From assembly GCF_040616545.1 (NCBI RefSeq), contig NZ_CP156688.1, forward strand, positions 806,001 through 870,000: a stretch of DNA of 64,000 bases. The letters are read 5' to 3'. How positions within the stretch are numbered: position 1 is the stretch's first letter; each line of letters begins with the position of its first letter. The notes under the pieces are model-generated. The model saw nothing but the letters and a program-made list of their open reading frames with translations, made no database searches and was not told the origin of the DNA. Made by a program: the position numbers and the translations under genes. Below, one piece after another: positions 1 through 8,697 of this stretch. The stretch comes from Akkermansia muciniphila. Its GTDB lineage: Bacteria; Verrucomicrobiota; Verrucomicrobiia; Verrucomicrobiales; Akkermansiaceae.

Positions 1-940
1 TTCCTCCTGTAATCTCCATGGAAGCGGACGAATTGGCTGCAATATTTGCGGCGGAACCTGCCGCGGTAGCATCGGACAAGCCATACACGTTCCCGTTATA
101 TTGGCCTCCCGTAATTTTTAATTTGGCCGTATACGCATTTGTCCCGTCTCCCAACTGGACGAGGCCCCTTCCCAGAAGGGCAACAGAGCCGTTAAAAGTC
201 CCGCCGTCCAGATTTAAGGCAACGTTCCCGATAATGGTTGATTTTTGGCCCACACCGCGCGTCGTCCCAGCCGTCACCAACTGTGCGAAAGTTCCTCCGT
301 CAATGGTGAATGTGACATCTCCCGTGTGGCGGAAGGATTCCTGTCCCAAACCTATACACCACCTGGCATCAGGTGAGCTAACCGAAGTTCCGGCCCATTC
401 CCCCCCATGGATATTGACAATATACGTCCCTGTCGTCCGGAATGCATCCGCCTTGTTGCCATCACCTACCAGGCAGAGGCCGTTGATCGTCCCTGCATTC
501 TGGTCTACATTGAGAGTGATGTCAGCCGCCACTACCCGGTCCTGGTTGCTCCACCCCATCAACTGAGGATTTGTATTCAGCAGCGACGTTCCGGCTCCGA
601 TATTGACCACAAAGGAATTAGTTCCTCCCATGGTAACGCCGCCAGTGGTGCCCCCAACATTCCATAACTGCAACTTGGTATAAGTTCCGCCTTCAAGATT
701 GAGAACCCGGTTATAGCCGTCCTCGTAGGTTCCGCTTCCGGTAATATCCGTTAAATAAATGTCTCCGGGGGACTCTGCCTGAGTCACCGGGTTCCCTGCC
801 GGAGGCGTAATCGTATACTGGTCGTCGGCAAAGGAAATGGTGGTTTCCCCATTGCCCGTTAATGTATAGGCGGACCACGCCGGAGAAATGAAACAAGCCA
901 GAAGAGCGGACAGGAGAGTGAGGGGCAGGTGCGGTCGCAT
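1..940 (-). CDS. Secreted repeat-rich (autotransporter/beta-helix-like) protein, 5' part only
   Basis: An open minus-strand frame starts at the ATG at 940-938 and continues off the left edge without a stop, so only about 313 N-terminal residues are visible. Residues 1-23 form a signal peptide (MRPHLPLTLLSALLACFISP, then AWSA before a likely cleavage). The rest is Gly/Thr/Asn-rich with recurring blocks of the type LNLEGGTY, FTIDGGTF, LNLDGGTF and LKITGGQY, spaced tens of residues apart. That pattern is typical of right-handed beta-helix or autotransporter-associated beta-strand repeat proteins, which are numerous in Verrucomicrobia. The protein is probably exported to the surface. No Shine-Dalgarno is evident upstream. 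The C-terminal anchor (autotransporter barrel or PEP-CTERM) lies outside the window, so the export route is unknown. Confidence 0.75.
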   Translation of the reverse strand, partial: MRPHLPLTLLSALLACFISPAWSAYTLTGNGETTISFADDQYTITPPAGNPVTQAESPGDIYLTDITGSGTYEDGYNRVLNLEGGTYTKLQLWNVGGTTGGVTMGGTNSFVVNIGAGTSLLNTNPQLMGWSNQDRVVAADITLNVDQNAGTINGLCLVGDGNKADAFRTTGTYIVNIHGGEWAGTSVSSPDARWCIGLGQESFRHTGDVTFTIDGGTFAQLVTAGTTRGVGQKSTIIGNVALNLDGGTFNGSVALLGRGLVQLGDGTNAYTAKLKITGGQYNGNVYGLSDATAAGSAANIAANSSASMEITGG

Positions 941-1005
941 AAACTATAAGGTTTTGATAATGAATAATAAATTATATACCAGACTATATTGTTAGTAATA
1001 ATTAA

Positions 1006-1180
1006 CGGATTTAAAATCCGGAAATGTTCATGAATGAGGCCAGATAATGGTTTAAATACTGATAATGCCCGTACTTGAAACGGACGCTGCCTCTCCTCTC
1101 CTGCTCCATCCCTCCAGCCATTCATCTGCCCTAAAGCGCTTGGCCTCAAAAATTGTCATTGACTCCGGATTTTAAATCCG
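1006..1180. repeat. Intergenic segment bounded by inverted palindromes
   Basis: The segment begins with CGGATTTAAAATCCGG (1006-1021) and ends with CCGGATTTTAAATCCG (1165-1180), which is its exact reverse complement; each is itself a near-perfect palindrome. About 143 bases lie between them with no convincing coding frame. A second pair with the same design but a different central sequence bounds 35107-35456. What the element is cannot be told from one window: operator pair, small non-autonomous repeat, or hairpin-bounded untranslated region. Confidence 0.5.
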
Positions 1181-1245
1181 CCCAAACATTGCCCCACTTC
1201 TTCCATCCATCGCGGACTGCATGCAGGAAAAAGTGATTTCTTGTC

Positions 1246-1274
1246 TTGCATTCCCATGGAAGTGCCTGTATAAG
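1246..1274 (+). promoter_or_regulatory. Candidate sigma-70 promoter for tRNA-Asp
   Basis: TTGCAT at 1246-1251 and TATAAG at 1269-1274 are separated by exactly 17 bases, about 48 bases upstream of the tRNA-Asp 5' end. It is the only good -35/-10 pair seen in this gap. Assignment is by pattern only. Confidence 0.4.
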
Positions 1275-1321
1275 CCTCCACGTCCCCGCCTGCAAGGCAG
1301 GAACACAGCATTCAAGGTCAG

Positions 1322-1399
1322 GGAGCGGTAGCTCAGTTCGGTTAGAGCGCCAGCCTGTCACGCTGGAGGTCGCGGGTTCGAGCCCCGTCCGCTTCGCCA
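1322..1399 (+). tRNA. tRNA-Asp (anticodon GTC)
   Basis: A full cloverleaf can be drawn: acceptor GGAGCGG pairs with CCGCTTC (one G-U), the anticodon stem CCAGC/GCTGG encloses CTGTCAC with anticodon GTC, and the T-arm is GCGGG-TTCGAGC-CCCGT. Discriminator G73 fits Asp identity. The CCA end is encoded (1397-1399). A hairpin terminator follows 18 bases later, so the tRNA is probably a single-gene unit. Confidence 0.97.
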
Positions 1400-1417
1400 C
1401 CTTGTCCAGAAGAAACA

Positions 1418-1440
1418 GCCGCCTCCGGGCGGCTTTTTTT
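1418..1440 (+). terminator. Rho-independent terminator after tRNA-Asp
   Basis: GCCGCC-TCCG-GGCGGC stem-loop at 1418-1433 followed directly by seven T residues. It separates the tRNA from the ilvA transcript. Confidence 0.85.
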
Positions 1441-1542
1441 GTTCCCGGAAAGCCCGGGACCTGGGAAACAGGCACCCCGGCGGGAATGTTTTACTGGAAA
1501 AGGAGGCCGCAACCCGGTAGAATAGGAGCCAGCATTACAATC

Positions 1543-3084
1543 ATGAGCATACTTTCGGACCGTCTTTCCGAGGAAATACTGCAAGCCCGCCAGCGCGTTT
1601 ACACCGTTGGCGAACCAACTCCTCTTCAACGATTGAATCTGCCGGGCATCAAGGCTCCGGTGTACGCCAAAAGGGAGGACCTGGGACCCATCCGGGCCTA
1701 TAAATGGCGCGGAGCGTTCAACTGCATGGCCGCACTGAGCCAGGAAGCGCGGGACAAGGGCATTGTGGCGGCCTCCGCCGGCAACCACGCCCAGGGCGTG
1801 GCCCTGGCGGCCAGCGTCCTGAACTGCCATGCCACCATTTTCATGCCCCGTTCCACGCCGGAAGTGAAGCAGACGGAAGTGCGCCGCCATGGCGGGAAAC
1901 ACGTGAAGATCATGCTCCACGGGGACTGTTATGACGAGACGGCGGCCGCCGCCCATGAGTACGCGGAAACCCACGGAAGCACCTTCGTACACCCTTATGA
2001 CGACCTGGTGACCATGGGGGGACAGGGAACGCTGGCGGATGAAGTGATCATGAGCGGTGAAGGACCGTTTGACCGCGCTTATGTAGCCATCGGCGGGGGA
2101 GGACTGGCCGCAGCCGTAGCCTGCTGGCTGAAAAAATTCTGGCCGAACATCAAGGTGATTGGCGTGGAAGGCGTGGACCAGGCCTCCATGAAGACCTCCA
2201 TGGAGCAAAACCACCGGGTGAATCTGGATTACGTGGACGTGTTTTGTGACGGCACCGCCGTCCACATTCCCGGAGAACTGACCTATCCCCTCTGCCGGGA
2301 GCTGATTGACGAGTTCGTAACCGTCACCAACAACGAGGTATGCCAGGCCATCAGGGCCATGTGGGAGTCCTCCCGCGTGGTGCCGGAACCCTCCGGGGCC
2401 ATGAGCCTGGCCGGATTCCTGAAACAATGGAACCAGGGTGAAGTGAAGCCGGATGAAAAGAGCTTCGTGGTCATCTCCGGCGCCAACATGGATTTCACCC
2501 ACCTCACCCAGATCGCCCGCCAGGCGGGCATCGGCAACCATGAAACGCGCTACCTGCGCATCTCCATGGATTCCAAGCGCGGGCAGGTGCTCAAGTACCT
2601 GCGCCACATTCCGCAGGATACCACGCTGGTGGACGTGCAGTATGGCAAGACGGAAGGGGCCGCCCAGTATCCCGTGTTCGGCATTGCCGCTTCCGACGAG
2701 GATCTGGACACCATCCGCACGACGCTGAAGAAGAAGGGAATCGAGTTTGAGGACATCAGTGAGGATGACGACGTGCGCTTCCGCATGATTCACTACCAGG
2801 CGGAGCTGTGCCAGCACCCCCTGTTCGTCCACATTGAATTTCCGGAACGCGCCGGGGCCTTTCTTGACTTCATGGAGCGCATCGCGGACCTGGCCTCCCT
2901 CTGCTACTTTAACTATACTTATACCGGGGAACGCGTGGGCCGCGCCCTGGTGGGCATGGAGTTTGATTCCGCGGAAGACCGGGAGACCATCAGGGAACGC
3001 ATGGGCGCCTTTTCCAAGAATATCATCCGGTCCATCCGGGAGATTTCCCCGAAGGCGTTCAACCGGATCATGGGAAGTAAATAG
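1543..3084 (+). CDS. ilvA: Threonine ammonia-lyase, biosynthetic type
   Basis: PLP enzyme deaminating threonine to 2-oxobutanoate, the committed step of isoleucine synthesis in the cytosol. The protein of 513 residues matches the long allosteric form (E. coli IlvA is 514). The PLP lysine is K54 in RAYKWRGAFN; the substrate loop SAGNHAQG (about 79-86) and the glycine-rich phosphate loop IGGGGLAAA are present. From about residue 335 two ACT-like regulatory modules follow, so feedback inhibition by isoleucine is expected. The frame is open upstream to 1246, but the region before 1486 contains the tRNA and its terminator. The start at 1543 gives the family N-terminus, with AGGAG at 1524-1528 (a slightly long 14-base spacing). 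Confidence 0.93.
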   Translation: MSILSDRLSEEILQARQRVYTVGEPTPLQRLNLPGIKAPVYAKREDLGPIRAYKWRGAFNCMAALSQEARDKGIVAASAGNHAQGVALAASVLNCHATIFMPRSTPEVKQTEVRRHGGKHVKIMLHGDCYDETAAAAHEYAETHGSTFVHPYDDLVTMGGQGTLADEVIMSGEGPFDRAYVAIGGGGLAAAVACWLKKFWPNIKVIGVEGVDQASMKTSMEQNHRVNLDYVDVFCDGTAVHIPGELTYPLCRELIDEFVTVTNNEVCQAIRAMWESSRVVPEPSGAMSLAGFLKQWNQGEVKPDEKSFVVISGANMDFTHLTQIARQAGIGNHETRYLRISMDSKRGQVLKYLRHIPQDTTLVDVQYGKTEGAAQYPVFGIAASDEDLDTIRTTLKKKGIEFEDISEDDDVRFRMIHYQAELCQHPLFVHIEFPERAGAFLDFMERIADLASLCYFNYTYTGERVGRALVGMEFDSAEDRETIRERMGAFSKNIIRSIREISPKAFNRIMGSK

Positions 3085-3143
3085 TTAATAATTAACAGGT
3101 AATAGTTAATATTCATTAACTTTTCACTGGTGCTTCCCCTCCC

Positions 3144-3707
3144 ATGCTTCCCCCCGTTATCCTAGCCTCCCAGTCACCGCGGCGGCGCGATTTGCTGGCG
3201 AAGGCCGGCGTGCCTTTCTCCATCGTCATCCGGGATACGGAGGAGTTGAAAGACGCCGACCTGCCTCCGCAAGAACTCTGCCTGCACAACGCCAGAGCCA
3301 AAGCGGAAGCGGTGTTCCGGGAACATCCGGATTCCACCATTATCGGCGCGGATACGCTCGTTTTTCTGGACGGCCTTCCCCTCGGCAAACCGCAGGATGC
3401 GGAGGAAGCCCGCACCATGCTCCGGATGCTCTCCGGGCGCACGCACCACGTGTGCACGGCGGTCTCCATCCAGTCCCCCCTGGGAATGAAGGATATGGCC
3501 GTGCTGACGGAAGTCACCTTCCGGACACTGGCGGAGGAAGACATCCGCCGTTACATGGAGCTGGTGGACGTGATGGACAAGGCCGGGTCCTACGCCTTCC
3601 AGGAACATGGGGAGATGATCATTTCCTCCGTGCGAGGCGATACGGACAACGTGATCGGCCTGCCTGTCGGGGACGTCATGAAGTGCCTGCGCGACTGGGG
3701 CTATTGA
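3144..3707 (+). CDS. maf: Maf family nucleoside triphosphate pyrophosphatase
   Basis: A 187-residue Maf/YceF-type house-cleaning enzyme that hydrolyses non-canonical or excess nucleoside triphosphates to the monophosphate plus PPi. The N-terminal signature ILASQSPRRRDLLAKAG is the conserved Maf motif. GADTLVFLDG carries the catalytic aspartate, and the C-terminal EHGEMIISSVRGDTDNVIGLP is family-typical. It lies 59 bases after ilvA on the same strand; the gap holds AT-rich repeated TTAAT motifs. Its gene is convergent with hflX, whose stop is at 3776. Whether it prefers dTTP/UTP or m7GTP cannot be told from sequence alone. Confidence 0.92.
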   Translation: MLPPVILASQSPRRRDLLAKAGVPFSIVIRDTEELKDADLPPQELCLHNARAKAEAVFREHPDSTIIGADTLVFLDGLPLGKPQDAEEARTMLRMLSGRTHHVCTAVSIQSPLGMKDMAVLTEVTFRTLAEEDIRRYMELVDVMDKAGSYAFQEHGEMIISSVRGDTDNVIGLPVGDVMKCLRDWGY

Positions 3708-3775
3708 GCATCCAGATTGCACCGGTCTTCTTCATCAGGGCTCCATTCTGCGGTTTCCCCGCCATCAAAGGGGAA

Positions 3776-5089
3776 TCATTTTTCCGCCAGGAATGAACTG
3801 AGCTTGTTATAAAACGCCACGGGGAGCACGGCTTCCAGCAGGGTGCCTTCCTCCACATATTCCGTGGAGAGAACCTTGCCTTCACTGTGCATGGCGGCCA
3901 CCAGATCGCTCCGGGTGTAGGGAATCAGGAAGCTGGCGCGCCGGACGCGGCTTTCCAGCATTTCCACACAGGCGTCCAGCAGGTCTTCCGCGCCCTGTTC
4001 CTCCTGCACGGACATGGGTATCACCCTGCCGTTGAAATGGGGTTTCAACAGGGCTTCCAGCGTGTGGCGCTTCTCTTCCGGGACAAGGTCCACCTTGTTC
4101 AGAACCACGATCATGGGCTTGTCCCCCGCGCCCAGCTCGCTGAGCACTTCCAGCGTGGTTTCATAATGGCGCACGGCTTCCGGATCGGAGGCGTCCACCA
4201 CCTGCACCAGGAAATCCGCCAGCACGGCTTCCTCCAGCGTAGACTTGAAGGCCTCCACCAGACGGTGGGGGAGGTTGCGGATGAAGCCCACGGTATCCGT
4301 CAGCAGCAGGGGCTGGCCGTGCGGAAGTTCTATTTTCCGCGTCGTGGTGTCCAGCGTGGCAAAGAGCATGTCCTTCGCCATGACCTCCGAGCCGGATACC
4401 AGGGACAGCAGGGAGGATTTTCCGGCGTTGGTGTACCCCACGATGGCAGCCGTGGCGATCGCCTGGCGTTCCCGTTCCTTGCGCTGTGTGGCACGCTGCC
4501 TGATGACCAGGGCCAGTTCCTTCTGAATGGCCTCAATCCTGGCGCGCGCCAGGCGGCGGTCCACTTCAATCTGCTTTTCACCTTCGCCCCTGGCGGCTCC
4601 GCCGCCGCCCTTCCCGCCCCCGGAACCGCCGCCCTGGCGGTCCAGGTGGTTCCACATGCGGGCCATGCGGGGGAGCGAGTACTGCATGCGCGCCAGTTCC
4701 ACCTGGAGGGTGGCCTCCCGCGTGCGGGCGCGCCGTGCAAAGATGTCCAGAATGACCTCTTCACGGTCAATCACGCATTCGTCGATCAGCCGTTCCCATT
4801 CCCGCTGCTGGGAGGGGGAGAGCATGTTGTCAAACACCACGCAATCCGCCCGACAGTCCAGGGCCAGCTGCCTTACTTCCTCCGCCTTGCCGGTGCCGCA
4901 CAGGAATTTGGCGTGCACGTCACGGGATTTAACCAGGTGCTTGCCTACAATGCCTATGCCGAGGTTGGAGACAAGGTCTTCCAGCTCGTCAAGCATGGCC
5001 TGTTTCTCCCCGGCCTCGGAGGGGTCAAAGTAGATGGAAACGAGCATGGCCCGTTCCACCATTTCCGGTTTTTCGCGGATTTCAAACAT
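3776..5089 (-). CDS. hflX: Ribosome-associated GTPase HflX
   Basis: A 437-residue HflX. It has the N-terminal HflX domain (VVFDNMLSPSQQREWE near residue 84), a glycine-rich linker (RQGGGSGGGKGGGG, about 151-164) and a coiled segment. The GTPase core follows: P-loop GYTNAGKSSL (about 218-227), switch DTVGFI and NKVD specificity motif. HflX binds the 50S subunit and splits or rescues stalled ribosomes. The ATG at 5089 lies 9 bases after the stop of a small lipoprotein gene (5099-5230), so the two are probably cotranscribed. The gene is convergent with maf. Confidence 0.94.
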   Translation of the reverse strand: MFEIREKPEMVERAMLVSIYFDPSEAGEKQAMLDELEDLVSNLGIGIVGKHLVKSRDVHAKFLCGTGKAEEVRQLALDCRADCVVFDNMLSPSQQREWERLIDECVIDREEVILDIFARRARTREATLQVELARMQYSLPRMARMWNHLDRQGGGSGGGKGGGGAARGEGEKQIEVDRRLARARIEAIQKELALVIRQRATQRKERERQAIATAAIVGYTNAGKSSLLSLVSGSEVMAKDMLFATLDTTTRKIELPHGQPLLLTDTVGFIRNLPHRLVEAFKSTLEEAVLADFLVQVVDASDPEAVRHYETTLEVLSELGAGDKPMIVVLNKVDLVPEEKRHTLEALLKPHFNGRVIPMSVQEEQGAEDLLDACVEMLESRVRRASFLIPYTRSDLVAAMHSEGKVLSTEYVEEGTLLEAVLPVAFYNKLSSFLAEK

Positions 5090-5098
5090 GGCGGCCGG

Positions 5099-5230
5099 TT
5101 AACGGAATTGCTTGCTGGAGGTGGGCGTGTAGTCCTTCAGCGCGAAGTCCGCATGCTTGTGACAATCACAACCGCATGAAGAGAGGAAGCAGGCAGTACA
5201 TGCCAGCGTCAGAAAGCTGATCAGTCTCAT
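5099..5230 (-). CDS. Small Cys-rich predicted lipoprotein (43 aa)
   Basis: An ATG at 5230-5228 opens a 43-residue frame ending in TAA at 5099. The N-terminus is basic then hydrophobic (MRLISFLTLACTACF) and ends in a lipobox-like LSSC, giving a mature protein of about 26 residues that starts CGCDCHKHADFALKDY. The Cys-x-Cys-x-Cys-His run after the lipidation site could bind metal. It sits 9 bases upstream of hflX on the same strand. No known family is recognised and the Shine-Dalgarno is weak. The signal sequence and tight spacing argue that it is real. Confidence 0.6.
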   Translation of the reverse strand: MRLISFLTLACTACFLSSCGCDCHKHADFALKDYTPTSSKQFR

Positions 5231-5272
5231 GCGGCTATGAGAGCCGCACAGAGTACCCTAGGCAAGCAAATT

Positions 5273-5914
5273 TTACTGCATGCGCGGCGTTTTCCCCACA
5301 GGATCGGGGTCCGGAGTCCTTTCCATGGATGATTCCTCCAGGGTCATCACGGCTTTCCTCCCGGCTTCCGGCCAGGGCTGCGCGATGTTAATGGAGAAAG
5401 GAACAGTCAGGTCATAGCGGAGGTCGCCCACGGTTCCGGATTTCACAGCCGTTCCCATGACTTTTCCATCTTCCAGCTTCAGGGCGCCGCACTGCACCAC
5501 GGAATGCCCCACGTAATCGTCCGGGGCGGCCTCCGGAAAGTCTTCAGCCAGCCTGCCCAGAAGGACGGACATGTCAATGTCCGCGGCCTTGCCAGTTTTC
5601 AGGTCACACATCTTCAGGACAAAAGTGGCGTTGTCCGTCTGAATGCCGATCACGACCCGTCCGGAAGGTTCATCCACAATGATCTTGTTGAGGGAATTCC
5701 CGGAAGGCAGCTTGAAAGAGGCCGCCTCCCGCCCCTCCCGGAGAAAGACGACCTTATCCATGGAATCCCCCAGTTGGGGACCAAAGAAAGAAACGCTCCA
5801 GCCTCCGGGCAAAACACCGGAGTAGTAGGGACTGGCGGGAACGGCTGCATCAGCGGACGAGCTTAAAGGGAAAAGCAGCAGGAAAAGTGCGGCAGGAATA
5901 AGAGATTTTTTCAT
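5273..5914 (-). CDS. Secreted protein of unknown function (213 aa)
   Basis: The likely start is MKKSLIPAALFLLLFPLSS at 5914, giving a clean signal peptide with cleavage near ADA-AVP; a longer frame to 5947 would put charged residues before it. The mature part (about 190 residues) is beta-rich with short segments such as GGWSVSFFGPQLGDSMDKV and SGRVVIGIQTDNATFVLKM, and ends in a Pro-rich charged tail. No catalytic motif or family is recognised. It lies 71 bases downstream of the kinase start on the opposite side of that gene's stop, on the same strand as the kinase. Confidence 0.75.
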   Translation of the reverse strand: MKKSLIPAALFLLLFPLSSSADAAVPASPYYSGVLPGGWSVSFFGPQLGDSMDKVVFLREGREAASFKLPSGNSLNKIIVDEPSGRVVIGIQTDNATFVLKMCDLKTGKAADIDMSVLLGRLAEDFPEAAPDDYVGHSVVQCGALKLEDGKVMGTAVKSGTVGDLRYDLTVPFSINIAQPWPEAGRKAVMTLEESSMERTPDPDPVGKTPRMQ

Positions 5915-5985
5915 AACCAGCATTGGCAATTGTTTTCCCTGTACCACTCCCCCCGCCGAGCGGCAAGTTTTTTCAATACAATAAT

Positions 5986-8562
5986 TTACTCCTCATCCGG
6001 GGGCTCTTCCTCCTCATCCAGACTGCTCATCCACAGATTCCATTTTTCAATGAAGGAGCGGTCCATCTGGAGCAGGGCGTTTTCCTGCTGGGTGGGGGAA
6101 ATGGTTTCCGTCAGGCTGCCGAAGATAAGAAGCGGCTTGGAGTACGTATCCGCCAGGGAGGCAAATTCCGCAGGCTGCTTCTGGCGGCATTCCCGTGCCA
6201 GGGCGTACAGGGAATTGAACGGAAGTTCATTCCAGCTCACCTGGTACGCGTCACTGCCTTCCCGGCTGTCCTGCGGCTCCACGGTCAGCAGGTGTCCCTT
6301 GATTCCCGTCAGGCGCACTTTGGAGCCGTCTTTCAACACAAGGTTTTTCCCGGGCTTTTTTTCCAGCAGGCCGGGCAGGATTTTCTCCATGCGGGTAAAC
6401 AGAGGCCGCATCTGGTCCGTCATTTCCCGGCGCGCAGCCAGCCTGGCCTTCACCGCCGGAGAAGACACCACGCCCTCCGCCGCAAGATAGGCGGCGGAAA
6501 CCTTTTCATAATCACCCGTTTTCTTCATGATGCCAGCCGCTTCCCGGCAGACGTCCTCATAGCTTCTGGACTGTGCGGCCAGCAGGGCTTCCCTCCTCTT
6601 TTCCTCCTCCTGCGCTTTTTTCCTTTCCTCCTCCTCTTTCAGTTTGGCCATTCTCACGGCTTCCGCCGCCTCCCAGTCCCGCGCCGTCTGGTACTGCATT
6701 CTCAGATGGTCCAGGATCCCCTCCAGCGCGGCATAGGCCGGAGGCATGGAGGCTACTTCCCCATTCATCATCTGTTCCCGCAGAAAGTCCGCGGCGGCCT
6801 GTTTGGCCTCCACCTCCGCCACCGTCTTTTCCGGCATGTCCTGGAGGCGTTTCAGGCGGTTGTACTGCGCGGTATACGGCTTCAGGTTGCTGAGCCATGC
6901 GGAAGCCAGTTCACGAATATTTTTCTCCCGGTCATCCGCGGCCTCAGCAGCCACCCGGTCCAGAAAGGAGCCGTATTCCGGCCATTTACCGGCCAAGTAC
7001 CAGGATTTCAACGCCATGCCCGCGTAGTAATGCACGGCCAGGTCAGAGCTGGACCGCAGCCCCGGCATTCTGGAAGACCAGTCCCCGGAGCCCAGGTACA
7101 TGACCAGGTTACCCACGTCCCGGGCGCGTTCCAGCTCCGCCGGGTCCTTGCAGGCCTCCACTTTTCTGGACAGTTCCTCCAGCCGTTCCACCCCTTCCGG
7201 GAACTGGCCGCGCATCCACAGGCACAGAACCTGGTTCAACCCGGCCCAGAGGGAGGTGGAAAGGGGACAGTCCGGCTGGTCCGCCAGGTCACCGAACATG
7301 GCGGCGGCTTTCACTATATCTCCCCGGTTGAGGGATTCCTGGGCTTCATTGAACAGGTTGCCGAAGCGGATGCTGCGTTCCAGCCGGGATTCCGCCCCTG
7401 CCCAGTCCTCCGGAGCCGTTCCTTTCCCGGCGGTGGGGGGAAGCGCTGGAGGGGATGCGGCGCGTGATGCGGTGCGCCCCTCCTGCCATGCGGACCACCC
7501 CCAGATGCCGAGGCCCAGCGCCACGACGGCGGCAACGGAGGAGACGGCGATGATGCGGCATTTCCTGCGCCGGGCGCGGCGGCTCTCCGCCGCACGCCGC
7601 TCCGCCCAGGTGAGGCCGGATTCCTGCATGGCCCTGTCATATTCCCCCAGGGCCTGCTCCACGGCATCCATTAATTCCGGATAGGAGGAGAACCGGTCCT
7701 CCTTATTAAAGGACATCAGCTTGTCCACGATGAAGCAGGTCATCGGGGAGATGTCATTGACCAACTGGTCCAGGCGAGGAAGGTTTTTTTTGGTCTCCAG
7801 AAGAACATCGGAAGACTGGGAGGCGTCCACGCGCGGAGGAGCGCCCACCAGCATATGGTACATGGTGGCTCCCAGCGCGTACATGTCCGTCCGGAAGTCT
7901 TCCTCACCCCGCAGCAGCGTTTCCGGAGCGGCGTAATACGGGGTAACCCATATTTCCCGTTCCACGTCGGACTCACTGTGAAGGAGGGACAGGCCGAAGT
8001 CCACGATTTTGGCAACTCCGTCCGGAGACTGGAGGACGTTGGCCGGCTTGATGTCCCGGTGCATGAGGCCCGCATTCCAGGCGGCATCCAGCCCGCGCAC
8101 CATGTCCAGCGTCAGGCGCAGCACCTTGTCCTCCGGCACGCGTTCCTCCGCGGTAATCAGGGAGTCCAGGCCGCTGCCCTCCACCAGTTCCATGGCAATG
8201 TAAAAAAGCCCCTGGTCATGCCCCACGGCATAAATCTGCACCAGGTTTTCATGAGAGACCCGCGCCATGATCTGGGCCTCCCGCTCAAAGCGTTCACTGC
8301 GCAGGACATCCCCGGCATAGGTATCATTCAGCACCTTCAGGGCCACCTCGCGCCCCAGCACGGAGTCCTGCGCACGGTACACCACGCTCATGCCGCCCTT
8401 CCCCAGCTTTCCGGTAATCCGGTAGGGGCCCATGCGCGTTTTCACGCGCGTCAGCGCCTGGCAGCCCGGGCAGATGGCATTGGCATACGGCGGGAGCTGG
8501 GAGACGTCCATGGCCTGCCCGCATTCCGGACACTCAATGATGTTGTCTTGCTGGGGGTTCAT
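5986..8562 (-). CDS. Membrane Ser/Thr protein kinase with N-terminal zinc ribbon
   Basis: 858 residues. Two Cys pairs (C11/C14 and C31/C34) form a zinc-ribbon-like element. The Hanks-type kinase domain (about 46-310) has glycine loop GKGGMS (54-59), catalytic K76 in VALKVL, HRDIKPANVL, DFG and an APE-type motif (AAPETLL). A single transmembrane helix (about 336-357, IIAVSSVAAVVALGLGIWGW) leads to a roughly 500-residue C-terminal region that is helical, with charged coiled-coil (KLKEEEERKKAQEEEKRREALL). Topology is predicted as kinase in the cytoplasm with a periplasmic sensor. Planctomycetes and Verrucomicrobia have many such kinases. The signal sensed and the substrates are unknown. A PP2C phosphatase occurs in the window at 35.5 kb but is not linked. 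Confidence 0.88.
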   Translation of the reverse strand: MNPQQDNIIECPECGQAMDVSQLPPYANAICPGCQALTRVKTRMGPYRITGKLGKGGMSVVYRAQDSVLGREVALKVLNDTYAGDVLRSERFEREAQIMARVSHENLVQIYAVGHDQGLFYIAMELVEGSGLDSLITAEERVPEDKVLRLTLDMVRGLDAAWNAGLMHRDIKPANVLQSPDGVAKIVDFGLSLLHSESDVEREIWVTPYYAAPETLLRGEEDFRTDMYALGATMYHMLVGAPPRVDASQSSDVLLETKKNLPRLDQLVNDISPMTCFIVDKLMSFNKEDRFSSYPELMDAVEQALGEYDRAMQESGLTWAERRAAESRRARRRKCRIIAVSSVAAVVALGLGIWGWSAWQEGRTASRAASPPALPPTAGKGTAPEDWAGAESRLERSIRFGNLFNEAQESLNRGDIVKAAAMFGDLADQPDCPLSTSLWAGLNQVLCLWMRGQFPEGVERLEELSRKVEACKDPAELERARDVGNLVMYLGSGDWSSRMPGLRSSSDLAVHYYAGMALKSWYLAGKWPEYGSFLDRVAAEAADDREKNIRELASAWLSNLKPYTAQYNRLKRLQDMPEKTVAEVEAKQAAADFLREQMMNGEVASMPPAYAALEGILDHLRMQYQTARDWEAAEAVRMAKLKEEEERKKAQEEEKRREALLAAQSRSYEDVCREAAGIMKKTGDYEKVSAAYLAAEGVVSSPAVKARLAARREMTDQMRPLFTRMEKILPGLLEKKPGKNLVLKDGSKVRLTGIKGHLLTVEPQDSREGSDAYQVSWNELPFNSLYALARECRQKQPAEFASLADTYSKPLLIFGSLTETISPTQQENALLQMDRSFIEKWNLWMSSLDEEEEPPDEE

Positions 8563-8623
8563 GAATGCGGGAGGAAAAAGGAAGGGGAAAATCGGCGGCG
8601 CGGAGTTTTTCCTGCCTATCCGG

Positions 8624-8657
8624 AAAAAGCTCCCTTCCTGACAAGAGCAGGGAGGGA
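8624..8657 (-). terminator. Rho-independent terminator after the ASKHA kinase gene
   Basis: On the minus strand CCCTCCCTG pairs with CAGGAAGGG (one mismatch) around the loop CTCTTGT and is followed by GAGCTTTTTCC. It lies about 40 bases beyond the stop at 8698 and insulates the downstream kinase gene. Confidence 0.65.
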
Positions 8658-8697
8658 CCCCGTACAGAGCCCCTCCCGCAAATTTTCAGTTCTCCTG

